From Actinomycetes bacterium (lineage in GTDB: Bacteria; Actinomycetota; Acidimicrobiia; Acidimicrobiales; Microtrichaceae): DNA of 39,025 bases. The first letter of the stretch is position 1. Each line of letters starts with the position of its first letter. The position numbers and the translations under genes were made by a program. This document shows, in pieces, positions 15,387-22,018 of this stretch. Under the pieces are notes generated by a model that saw only the letters and a program-made list of their open reading frames with translations, did no database searches and was not told the origin of the DNA. Location: contig JAEWED010000103.1 of assembly GCA_023389745.1 (NCBI GenBank), forward strand, positions 1-39,025, given 5' to 3'.

Positions 15387-15841
15387 CCCTTACAGCGAAC
15401 CCCACGCCGGTGGTCCTGCTGTCGGTGCGCTCCCCGCACGTAGATCGACTGCTCGACGGCACCAAGACGATCGAGTTCCGTCGGCGCCGATGGAACGTCG
15501 CCGACGGCACTCGAGTGCTTCTCTACGGGTCGCGAGACCACCGAGCGATCGTCGGGTCGCTCACGGTCAGGACGACGCACGTCGGATCCAGGACCGCGAT
15601 GTGGAACGCCCATGGCGAGGAGTCTGGTCTCACCCGGCAGGAGTACCGCGACTACTTCGTCGGTGCCGACATCGCCGTCGCGATCGAAGTCCACGACGTC
15701 GCCCGGCTGCCCGAGCCGCTCGAGCTGACCGAACTACGCCGCAGAAGTCCTGGCTTTCTCATTCCCCAGAGCTATCGCTTTCTCCAGCGTGACGAGCTCC
15801 GCTTAGCTCTTAATGGGGAGCGCCAGACGCTTCTGGGCTGA
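15383..15841 (+). CDS. ASCH-domain protein, coupled to the GNAT-PIN fusion
   Basis: The 152-residue protein has the ASCH signature VVLLSVRSPHVDRLLDGTK followed by TIEFRRR, then RVLLYGSRDHRAIVGSLTV. ASCH domains have a PUA-like fold and bind RNA or modified nucleosides; the bacterial ASCH protein YqfB hydrolyses N4-acetylcytidine (known). The ATG overlaps the TGA of the fusion gene by four bases, which shows co-translation. It may read or reverse the acetyl mark made by the GNAT domain, or act as an antitoxin (inference). Codon 141 is a TTA (15803-15805), rare in such a GC-rich genome and read by the tRNA-Leu(UAA) next to the island. The C-terminus (RFLQRDELRLALNGERQTLL) is helical. Confidence 0.85.
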   Translation: MTLTANPTPVVLLSVRSPHVDRLLDGTKTIEFRRRRWNVADGTRVLLYGSRDHRAIVGSLTVRTTHVGSRTAMWNAHGEESGLTRQEYRDYFVGADIAVAIEVHDVARLPEPLELTELRRRSPGFLIPQSYRFLQRDELRLALNGERQTLLG

Positions 15842-16065
15842 CTCCGACCGGGCCAGACGAGATCAGCAGGCAGTCACCTGGGTCGCCGCTCGGGCTGCGG
15901 GCTGAGTGGAGAACGCGACTACGAGCTCACCTCGCGCCGCCCAACGTGGCGAACTCTGAGCTGCTCCGATCGCAGAGCGCCAGCGGCCGGCGGCAATCGA
16001 ACGGACCGAGACCGACAGCGCGACAGATTTCGACGCGTTTCGAGACGGCGCGCGGTTAGGAGGGC

Positions 16066-16149
16066 ATGAACCAAACTCCGAAGCCGAACCGCCGACCGGC
16101 CAGCGCGTCCGCATGTGCCCGGGCGCACTCCAGATATCGCCGACGCTGA
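16066..16149 (+). CDS. Possible 27-residue Arg-rich small protein
   Basis: A perfect AGGAGG lies 2-3 nt before this ATG. The peptide is short, basic (about eight Arg) and ends in SRYRRR. It lies between the ASCH gene and the right att site. The spacing to the ATG is shorter than ideal and the basic composition is what random high-GC sequence yields, so I give it low confidence. The rest of the gap 15842-16238 shows no convincing gene and no integrase. Confidence 0.2.
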   Translation: MNQTPKPNRRPASASACARAHSRYRRR

Positions 16150-16237
16150 GCCACCCAAGCGCGCCGCCCGAACGCTGCCATCGGCGGGCACCAAGATCTG
16201 TGGCCGACCGTGTCGTCCTGTGCCGTCTGGTGCCATC

Positions 16238-16284
16238 GTGCCCGGGGCGGGACTCGAACCCGCACGCTCCGAAGAGCCGGGGGG
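16238..16284 (-). repeat. att site: 3' part of tRNA-Leu, identical to 11978-12024
   Basis: The block is identical over 47 bp to the tRNA fragment at the other end of the island and covers the tRNA from the anticodon 3' stem to the discriminator base. This is the crossover region expected for an integrase that targets the 3' end of a tRNA gene. Confidence 0.9.
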
Positions 16285-16322
16285 TTTAAGCCCCCTGCGC
16301 CTGCCAGTTACGCCACCCGGGC
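16239..16322 (-). tRNA. tRNA-Leu (anticodon UAA)
   Basis: The 84-nt gene folds as a class II tRNA: acceptor stem GCCCGGG/CCCGGGC, anticodon stem GGGGG/CCCCC around the loop CTTAAAC (anticodon TAA), a long variable arm closed by CTTCGG, T-arm GCGGG-TTCGAGT-CCCGC, and discriminator A. The 3' CCA is not encoded. The anticodon reads the rare UUA codon; its counterpart in Streptomyces is bldA, which limits expression of TTA-containing genes. It is the integration site of the island. Confidence 0.95.
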
Positions 16323-16354
16323 CCGATCTGTGGGCGCACCATCGTCGCACGGCC

Positions 16355-17035
16355 TCAGGCCGACGGGCCGCGATATCCCGGCGGCAGGTCGAGCCGGCTG
16401 CCCGACGGCGTCTGCCCTCGGAACGGCGGCGGCTGCGGCGCGGTCGGCAGCGTCATCGCCCCCGGCGCCATCGGGGGAAGGGCGGTGGCCGCTGGCGGCT
16501 GCTGGACCTGCGGCTGCGGGCTGAAGTCGTTGAGGGCGTCGACCACGTGCTCCTCGATGAACCGCTTCATCGCCCGGAGGTACGCGGCTCCGATGACCAC
16601 CCGCCGGGGGTAGGTGACCTGCGACGACGAGGTCTCGACCGACACGGGCATGACGAACGCAGCGAACTGCCGATGGCGGACCGTCCCGGCCCAACCCTCG
16701 GCGCCGGGAGCCATCGCATCCGTGAGGATCACGGGCACCGTCGCCGTCCCGCTCTGCATCCCTCTCGGGAGCCCTCCCTTGTGGCGGATGGAGTAGTCCA
16801 CGCTCTCACGGGCGAAGCCGTCGGCGAGCTCACGTGTCGCCCGTCCGGGCGGCACCACGCCGATCGTCATGAACACATGCATCGTGGTGAACACGCCGAT
16901 GGGCTCGGCCCGACACACCAGGGTGTCGACGCCGTGCACCTGCATCCGTCTCACGTCCAGCCGGTGGCTCCGGGCCGACCGCTCCAGGGCGCTCGCCGCG
17001 CTCGCGATCGACGCCCGGGCGGGAGATTCGTGCAC
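16355..17035 (-). CDS. Hypothetical protein with Pro-rich C-terminus (226 aa)
   Basis: I do not recognise the family. Residues 1-170 look like a folded alpha/beta domain without membrane segments: LDVRRMQVHGVDTLVCRAE, VFTTMHVFMTIGVVPPG, FAAFVMPVSVETSS and VIGAAYLRAMKRFIEEHVVD. The last 50 residues are rich in Pro, Gln and Ala and probably disordered. The GTG at 17035 is chosen because a TAGAGT -10 box ends 6 nt upstream, indicating a leaderless mRNA. It lies just upstream of the tRNA-Leu gene on the same strand. Confidence 0.7.
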   Translation of the reverse strand: MHESPARASIASAASALERSARSHRLDVRRMQVHGVDTLVCRAEPIGVFTTMHVFMTIGVVPPGRATRELADGFARESVDYSIRHKGGLPRGMQSGTATVPVILTDAMAPGAEGWAGTVRHRQFAAFVMPVSVETSSSQVTYPRRVVIGAAYLRAMKRFIEEHVVDALNDFSPQPQVQQPPAATALPPMAPGAMTLPTAPQPPPFRGQTPSGSRLDLPPGYRGPSA

Positions 17036-17041
17036 CCGGGC

Positions 17042-17047
17042 ACTCTA
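17042..17047 (-). promoter_or_regulatory. -10 box TAGAGT of a leaderless transcript
   Basis: TAGAGT on the minus strand is followed by 6 nt and the GTG at 17035. No ribosome-binding site is present. Confidence 0.4.
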
Positions 17048-17102
17048 TCTTCCGGTCGCAAGGACCAGGCTGGTCGCCCTGCCACGGTGGGCAGGTTCGG
17101 GC

Positions 17103-17585
17103 TCACGCGACCCGCTTCACCGGCACCGCCCGGACCGCCGTCGGCGACTCGCCAGCGGTCCGACCCGCGCCGACCACTCCCCCATCGGCCACTCCCAACT
17201 CGGCCACTCCCACACCGGCCGAGGGGCCGTCAACCGCGGCCCACGCGAGCCCTCGGAAGCGATCGGCCGACTCGCCCGTCAGCCGGTTGGCCACGATGGC
17301 CCCCTCGATCACGTCGGCCCGGACCGCGGCGAGCGGCCGCTGACCGCGCCGGACCGCGACGATCACGGTGCCGTTGGCACGCCGCAGGATGGAACGGTCG
17401 ACCCCCTGGATCCGGGGCGGGGAACGGAACACCGGTGGCTTGAGCCCCCGCCGCCGGCACAGCTGGACCACCGCGCGCACGCACTCGGAGAACTGCGTGG
17501 CGGTGGTGCGCGGCTCGTCGCCGCCGACGGCGCGCAGAGGTCGATCGGGACGGTGGTCGAGGGGCGTGGGGGCGGCGGAGGGCAT
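17103..17585 (-). CDS. Conserved actinobacterial hypothetical protein (160 aa)
   Basis: The core reads LKPPVFRSPPRIQGVDRSIL, RRANGTVIVAVRRGQRPLAAV and RADVIEGAIVANRL (about residues 50-110). From memory, many actinobacteria have ~120-160-residue proteins with 'PxFRSPPRxxGVDRTLRR ... VVAVRxRGRPxxAVxADMxEGVVxANxL'; no function is known. The C-terminal 50 residues are Gly/Val/Ala-rich. The ATG at 17585 has GGAG only 2 nt upstream; a later start is possible. It is divergent from the SsuD-like gene, and the 22-bp repeats lie between them. The next gene follows 67 bp downstream. Confidence 0.7.
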   Translation of the reverse strand: MPSAAPTPLDHRPDRPLRAVGGDEPRTTATQFSECVRAVVQLCRRRGLKPPVFRSPPRIQGVDRSILRRANGTVIVAVRRGQRPLAAVRADVIEGAIVANRLTGESADRFRGLAWAAVDGPSAGVGVAELGVADGGVVGAGRTAGESPTAVRAVPVKRVA

Positions 17586-17649
17586 AGCTCCACACTGCCG
17601 CGAGGGTCTGACACTGAAGGAGGGGACGCATCGTGCTGAGCCCATCGCG

Positions 17650-17737
17650 GCACAGACCTGTTCCAAGTTCTGCACAGACCCGTTCCAAGTTCTGCACAGA
17701 GCTGAACCAAGTCCTGCACAGAACTGAACCAAGTTCA
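17650..17737. repeat. Four 22-bp direct repeats (iteron-like) in a divergent promoter region
   Basis: Four consecutive 22-bp units start at 17650, 17672, 17694 and 17716, each beginning GCACAGA and containing a core like CTGNNCCAAGTTC. The last unit contains a perfect dyad ACTGAAC-CAA-GTTCAGT (17723-17739). A 22-bp period equals two DNA turns, so a bound protein would line up on one face. The unit is not a multiple of three. The array lies 65 bp before the hypothetical gene start and about 97 bp before the SsuD-like gene. Confidence 0.85.
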
Positions 17738-17833
17738 GTGCCGCTCTGGCGAAACTCGTCGAATCACCCCACACTTGGCCCTTCGACGCACGTGGCGCTG
17801 CCGCCGATCCGGCCGCCGACGATGGAGATGACC

Positions 17834-18988
17834 GTGTCAGAGCTCAAGGTCCACTGGTTCCTGCCCACCGGCGGCGACAGCCGGGACATCCTGCCCACCG
17901 GGCCCGACGCGCACCGCCGCGCCCCGTCGTTCGACTACCTGTCACAGGTCGCGACCGCGTGTGAGGACATGGGCTTCGACGCCGTGCTCACCCCGTGCGG
18001 CACCGCGTGCGAGGACGCCTGGCTCGCCACCGCCCCGCTCATCGCCGTCACCCGCAAGCTGAAGTTCCTGGTGGCGTTCCGCCCGGGCCTGCTCAACCCG
18101 ACGATCGCGGCGCAGATGGCCTCGACCTACCAGCGCATGTCGAACGGCCGTCTGCTGGTGAACATCGTGATCGGTGCCGAGGACGCCGAGCTCGCCCGCT
18201 TCGGCGACTTCCGCCCCAAGGACGAGCGCTACGAACGAGCCGCCGAGTTCCTGCAGATCCTCGACGGCGCCTGGAGCCCGGAGCCCTTCGACTTCGAGGG
18301 CAAGTTCTTCCGGGTCGAGCAGGCCACCACCCGCGACCAGCCGCTGGTGCGACCCCGCATCTACTTCGGTGGCGCGTCACCTGCCGCCGAGAAGGTCGCC
18401 GCCCGCCACGTCGACGTGTACCTGGCCTGGGGCGAGACCCCCGACATGGTCGGCGCCCGACTCGACCGGATGCGCGAGTTGGCCGACGGCGCCGGACGAC
18501 CCGAGGGCCGCCCGCTGAGCTTCGGCATCCGCTTCCACGTCATCAGCCGTGACACCTCCGAGGCCGCCTGGGCCGAGGCCGGTCGTCTGATGTCGGGCAT
18601 CGACCCCGCCGCGGTCGAGGCCGCCCGAGCGGACTTCGCCGCGACGAAGTCCGAGGGGCAGCGCCGCATGGCCGAGATGTCGGCGAACGCCGCGGACGGC
18701 CCCGTGCCGACCGACCCGCGCGACCTCGAGGTCTACCCGAACGTCTGGTCGGGCGTCGGGCTCGTCCGCGGTGGCGCCGGCACCGCACTCGTCGGCAGCC
18801 ACGCCGAGGTGGCGGACCGCATCGAGGAGTACCGGCGGGTCGGCTTCGACGAGTTCATCCTGTCGGGCTACCCGCACCTTGAAGAGGCCTACGCGACCGG
18901 CGAGGGGCTGCTGCCCGAGCTGCGCCGTCGTGGCCTGCTGGCCCCGTCGGACCGTCTGGTCGACACCACCACGTCGTCGTTCCGCTGA
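17834..18988 (+). CDS. ssuD: FMNH2-dependent alkanesulfonate monooxygenase (SsuD-like, luciferase family)
   Basis: The 384-residue protein matches SsuD along its whole length: VHWFLPTGGDSR near the start, GFDAVLTPCGTACEDAWL, KLKFLVAFRPGLLNPT, RYERAAEFLQI, YFGGASPAAEKVAA and the very conserved VWSGVGLVRGGAGTALVG with SGYPHLEEAY. SsuD cleaves alkanesulfonates to aldehyde and sulfite with FMNH2 and O2, supplying sulfur. The Cys of the SsuD active-site region (Cys-54 type) seems present in TPCGTACED. I chose the GTG at 17834 because GGAG lies 6 nt upstream; an ATG at 17822 would add four residues. No ssuABC or ssuE genes are nearby; a glutamine amidotransferase gene follows 10 bp later. A related LLM monooxygenase is possible. 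Confidence 0.88.
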   Translation: MSELKVHWFLPTGGDSRDILPTGPDAHRRAPSFDYLSQVATACEDMGFDAVLTPCGTACEDAWLATAPLIAVTRKLKFLVAFRPGLLNPTIAAQMASTYQRMSNGRLLVNIVIGAEDAELARFGDFRPKDERYERAAEFLQILDGAWSPEPFDFEGKFFRVEQATTRDQPLVRPRIYFGGASPAAEKVAARHVDVYLAWGETPDMVGARLDRMRELADGAGRPEGRPLSFGIRFHVISRDTSEAAWAEAGRLMSGIDPAAVEAARADFAATKSEGQRRMAEMSANAADGPVPTDPRDLEVYPNVWSGVGLVRGGAGTALVGSHAEVADRIEEYRRVGFDEFILSGYPHLEEAYATGEGLLPELRRRGLLAPSDRLVDTTTSSFR

Positions 18989-18998
18989 GGGGTTCGAG

Positions 18999-19694
18999 AT
19001 GACGATCGGCCTGCTGCTGTGCGACCACCTCGATCCCGATGTGATCGAGCAGGTCGGCGACTACACCGACCTGTACCCCGCGGCGTTCGGTCCGGCGGGC
19101 GTCGAGCTGCGCGTCTACGACGTCACCGCAGGCGAGCTCCCCGACTCCCTCGACGAGTGCGACGGCTGGATCGTCTCGGGCTCGCGGCGCTCGGCGCACG
19201 AGGACGAGGGCTGGATCGAGCAGCTCTCGGAGCTCATCGTCCGGCTGGTCGAGGAGCGTCGACCGACCGTCGGCATCTGCTTCGGGCACCAGCTGATCGC
19301 TCAGTCGCTCGGCGGTCTGGTCGAGCGGGCGGACGTCGGCTGGGGTGTCGGCGGCAAGCGTTTCGAGCTGGTCGCGCACCCGGACTGGATCGACCCCGAG
19401 CGTGACGACTTCACGTTGCTGATGAGCCACCGCGACCAGGTGACGCGGCTGCCCGAGGACGCCGAGCTCGTCGCGACCTCGGCGTACTGTCCGGTCGGCG
19501 CGTACCGGATCGGCGACCACGTGTTCTGCGTGCAGGGCCACCCCGAGTTCGTGCCGCAGCTGTCCAGCATCCTGATGCGCAAGCGGCGCGAGGTCATCGG
19601 CGACGAGGTCGTCGACGCCGGGCTGATGAGCCTCGAGGGTCCCCTCGACCAGGACCGCGTGGTCGACTGGATCGCCGACTTCTTCCGCGTCTGA
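18999..19694 (+). CDS. Class I glutamine amidotransferase-like protein
   Basis: The 231-residue protein has the class I GATase triad: nucleophile Cys94 in VGICFGHQLIAQSLGG, and His181/Glu183 in CVQGHPEF. The oxyanion segment is WIVSGSRRSAHED. It is a free-standing domain, as in the GMP synthase-like YfeJ/GuaA1 group, which releases ammonia from glutamine or hydrolyses gamma-glutamyl compounds. The ATG at 18999 has GAGGGG 8 nt upstream. It starts 10 bp after the SsuD-like gene, so both are probably one operon. A link to sulfur or amine scavenging is possible but not shown. Confidence 0.9.
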   Translation: MTIGLLLCDHLDPDVIEQVGDYTDLYPAAFGPAGVELRVYDVTAGELPDSLDECDGWIVSGSRRSAHEDEGWIEQLSELIVRLVEERRPTVGICFGHQLIAQSLGGLVERADVGWGVGGKRFELVAHPDWIDPERDDFTLLMSHRDQVTRLPEDAELVATSAYCPVGAYRIGDHVFCVQGHPEFVPQLSSILMRKRREVIGDEVVDAGLMSLEGPLDQDRVVDWIADFFRV

Positions 19695-19715
19695 GCCCAG
19701 CTCCCCGAGCGGGCC

Positions 19716-19783
19716 GGCTGCTCACACGGGCAGGCTGGTCACACCGGCCGGCTGGTCACACCGGCAGGCTGCTCACACCGGCA
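19716..19783. repeat. Four tandem 17-bp repeats at convergent gene ends
   Basis: Four head-to-tail copies of GGCTGGTCACACCGGCA, with one or two changes, run from 19716 to 19783. The last copy contains the stop codon of the alpha/beta hydrolase gene on the minus strand. Each unit carries part of GCCGG/CCGGC, so the array can form hairpins and may end transcription from both sides. Replication slippage at the end of the gene would explain its origin. Confidence 0.85.
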
Positions 19784-20609
19784 GGAAGTCCACCAGCAGG
19801 TCGGTGACCGCCGAGGGCTGCTGCAGCTGCATCCAGTGACCGGCGCCGTCGACGCGTTCGTAGCGCCACGGTCCGGCGACGTGCTCGGCCGAGTTGGTCA
19901 TCTGGTGCTCGGTCAGGGCGAAGTCCTTGGAGCTCCAGATGCCCATCGTCGGCGCCTGGATCGGCGGCAGCTCCAGGCGCGGCGCGACCCAGGCCGCAGC
20001 GGTGAAGTTCGCCCGGTACCAGTTCAGCCCCGACGTCAGCGACGCCACGCCCGACCGCGAGTCGCCGGCCTCGAACTGCGTGATGACGTCGTCCGCGTCG
20101 GGGTGGTGGGACCACGCCCGGAAGTTGGCCCAGTCGTTCTCACGCAACCACTGCTCGGCCACGTCCTGGAACTGGAACAGCAGCACGTACCAGGACGCCC
20201 TGCCCTGGTCGAAGTCGGTCAGGCGGAACGCCGCGGGGTGACCGACCGACATGGCGACCAGGTGGTCGACCCGGTCGGGGCAGAACGTGGCGAACACCCA
20301 GGCGAGCGCCGAGCCGAAGTCGTGGCCGACCACATGGGCCCGTTCGATGCCGAGGTCGTCGAGGACAGCGGTGACGTCGTAGGCCGAGGTGAGCAGCGAG
20401 TAGGCCTCGACCGGCTCGGGGGCGTCGGATCGCCCGAAGCCGCGCAGGTCCGGGGTGATCACCCGGAAGCCCGCCTCGACCAGCGGAGGCACCTGGTTGC
20501 GCCACAACGCGGCCGAGTCAGGGAAGCCGTGCAACAGCACCACGGGCCGGGCGTCGTCCGGCCCGAACACGTCGTACTCGATCCCGACCCCGCCGACGTC
20601 GACGCGCAT
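19773..20609 (-). CDS. Alpha/beta hydrolase, epoxide hydrolase/haloalkane dehalogenase type
   Basis: The 278-residue protein has the fold hallmarks: oxyanion motif LLHGFPDSAALWR (His27-Gly-Phe-Pro), DLRGFGRSDAP, nucleophile elbow GHDFGS with Asp97, and a C-terminal GAGHWMQLQQP with the catalytic His. An Asp nucleophile and HGFP indicate an epoxide hydrolase or dehalogenase and not an esterase. A cap domain with several Trp lies in the middle. The ATG at 20609 has AGGGGGAAC upstream with a 4-6 nt spacer. The substrate is unknown. Confidence 0.9.
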   Translation of the reverse strand: MRVDVGGVGIEYDVFGPDDARPVVLLHGFPDSAALWRNQVPPLVEAGFRVITPDLRGFGRSDAPEPVEAYSLLTSAYDVTAVLDDLGIERAHVVGHDFGSALAWVFATFCPDRVDHLVAMSVGHPAAFRLTDFDQGRASWYVLLFQFQDVAEQWLRENDWANFRAWSHHPDADDVITQFEAGDSRSGVASLTSGLNWYRANFTAAAWVAPRLELPPIQAPTMGIWSSKDFALTEHQMTNSAEHVAGPWRYERVDGAGHWMQLQQPSAVTDLLVDFLPV

Positions 20610-20652
20610 GTTGTTCCCCCTTGCGACCACCGTCCGGCGGCCGACGTGGCGC

Positions 20653-21936
20653 TCAGCTTCCCACGGGTGGGGCCGCTGCGGCGTCGCGCGCGTCATCGGC
20701 AGCCGCCATGACGGTGAAGCGGCCCGTCGCGATGAACACCGCGGTGACCGCGACGAGCAGCGCGCCCGCGCCGACCGTCGTCTCGCGGATACCGACCTGG
20801 TCCGAGATCACTCCCCACAGGTACAGCCCGATGGGCAGCGCACCGGTGAGGCACATCAGGTACACCGCGATGACGACGCCACGCAGGCGCTCTTCGACGA
20901 CGAGCTGGATCGACGTGTTGATCGTCGACGCGATCGCCAGGTAGGCGCCGCCGAAGAACAGCAGCGAGATGACCGCCGTGACGTATCCGGGTGACACGCC
21001 GACCGCCACGGTCGCCACGCCGTAGGCGACCATCGCGGCGCCGAGCAGCCGGGCACGCGGCAGGCGTGGGGCGACGCTCAGCAGCAGCGGGGTGAACAGC
21101 ACCGAGCCGATGCCCGCCGCACCGAAGAGCAGCCCGAGTCGCAGCCCGTCCACGGCATAGATCTCCTCGCCGTAGACCGCGAGGTAGCTGAACAGCGGGC
21201 TGCCGATCCCGGCCACGGCGATGATCGCCGTGCAGCACGCCAGGATCGCGGGCGTCGCGAGCACGTAGCGGACCGCGACCTTCCACCCGGCGATCACCCC
21301 GCCGGCCTCGCCCCGGCGCCGACCGTCGCTGCGGCCGCGGATCACGAGCAGCACCGCCACGACCACCAGGAACGACGCCGCGTTGATCGCGAAGGCCGTC
21401 GCCGCGCCCCACGTCGCGATGACCACGCCCGCGAGCAGCGGACCGAGCGCACGCGCCGCGTTGAACTGGGCGCTGTTGAGCGTCACCGCATGCAGCAGCA
21501 GGTCGCGGGGCACGAGCTCGGTCACGAACGACTGCCAGATCGGCGTGTTGAGCCCACCGGCGAGTCCGGACACGAACGCGAGCGCCGCCATCCACGCCGT
21601 GGTCGCGGAGCCGGACGCCACGATCGCGTACAGCGCGAGGGCGCACGCGGCCTGCGCGATCTGGCAGACGACGAGCAGCGCCCGGCGCGGGAACCGGTCC
21701 GCGAGCGTGCCGCCGACCAGGCCCATCAGCATGAACGGCACGTACTGGAAGAAGCCGGTCACGCCGACATCGCCCGCCCGCCCCGTCAGGTCGAACACGA
21801 CGTACGGGATGGCCGCGTTCTGCATCCAGTTGCCCGTGTTCGAGACCACGGCCCCGATCCAGAACAAGCGGAAGTCGCGGTGACCGAGCGCGGCGAGGGC
21901 GCCACCGGGGGCGGAGCTCGGAGGGGACTCGGACAC
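20653..21936 (-). CDS. MFS transporter (MFS_3/EntS-like)
   Basis: The 427-residue protein has twelve predicted membrane segments and the MFS_3 signatures: LGHRDFRLFWIGAVVSNTGNWM near the start, VGGTLADRFPRR (motif A after TM2), FVSGLAGGLNTPIWQSFV and RALGPLLAGVVI. This group exports siderophores, drugs or other small molecules by proton antiport. The GTG at 21936 is supported by a TACCGT -10 box ending 6 nt upstream. It lies 43 bp before the alpha/beta hydrolase gene on the same strand and may share its transcript. Confidence 0.92.
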   Translation of the reverse strand: MSESPPSSAPGGALAALGHRDFRLFWIGAVVSNTGNWMQNAAIPYVVFDLTGRAGDVGVTGFFQYVPFMLMGLVGGTLADRFPRRALLVVCQIAQAACALALYAIVASGSATTAWMAALAFVSGLAGGLNTPIWQSFVTELVPRDLLLHAVTLNSAQFNAARALGPLLAGVVIATWGAATAFAINAASFLVVVAVLLVIRGRSDGRRRGEAGGVIAGWKVAVRYVLATPAILACCTAIIAVAGIGSPLFSYLAVYGEEIYAVDGLRLGLLFGAAGIGSVLFTPLLLSVAPRLPRARLLGAAMVAYGVATVAVGVSPGYVTAVISLLFFGGAYLAIASTINTSIQLVVEERLRGVVIAVYLMCLTGALPIGLYLWGVISDQVGIRETTVGAGALLVAVTAVFIATGRFTVMAAADDARDAAAAPPVGS

Positions 21937-21942
21937 CCGCCG

Positions 21943-21948
21943 ACGGTA
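21943..21948 (-). promoter_or_regulatory. -10 box TACCGT of a leaderless MFS transcript
   Basis: TACCGT on the minus strand is followed by 6 nt and the GTG at 21936. It sits back to back with the leaderless promoter of the acyltransferase gene at 22007. Confidence 0.4.
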
Positions 21949-22006
21949 GCCCTGCGGCCCCCGACACCCGGTCGCGAACCACCCGGGACAGTTGTCACGC
22001 GCGACG

Positions 22007-22012
22007 TAGCAT
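22007..22012 (+). promoter_or_regulatory. -10 box TAGCAT of a leaderless acyltransferase transcript
   Basis: TAGCAT is followed by 6 nt (GTGGCC) and the ATG at 22019. No ribosome-binding site is visible. It is divergent from the MFS promoter 60 bp away. Confidence 0.4.
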
Positions 22013-22018
22013 GTGGCC

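Larger units (their letters stand above)
11978..16237. mobile_element. Genomic island integrated at tRNA-Leu(UAA)
   Basis: The segment is bounded by 47-bp direct repeats, one being part of an intact tRNA and the other a 3' fragment. Tyrosine-recombinase elements leave this arrangement. The left repeat lies 36 bp after the host glycosyltransferase gene, so the tRNA originally lay just behind that gene. The content (HNH protein, GNAT-PIN fusion, ASCH protein) is unlike its neighbours and the base composition looks less GC-rich by eye. No integrase or excisionase is recognisable, so it is either a remnant, mobilised in trans, or trimmed to its cargo. Confidence 0.8.

Noticed and set aside
16056..16265. 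A 69-codon minus-strand frame reaching into the tRNA, considered as an integrase remnant
   Set aside because: The first part is translated tRNA sequence, and the rest (YLECARAHADALAGRRFGFG) shows no tyrosine-recombinase motif (no R...HxxR...Y).
17603..17774. Minus-strand extension of the 160-aa hypothetical gene through the 22-bp repeats
   Set aside because: The repeat unit is not a multiple of three, the encoded residues are Cys/Trp-rich and unlike the conserved family, and a better start lies at 17585.
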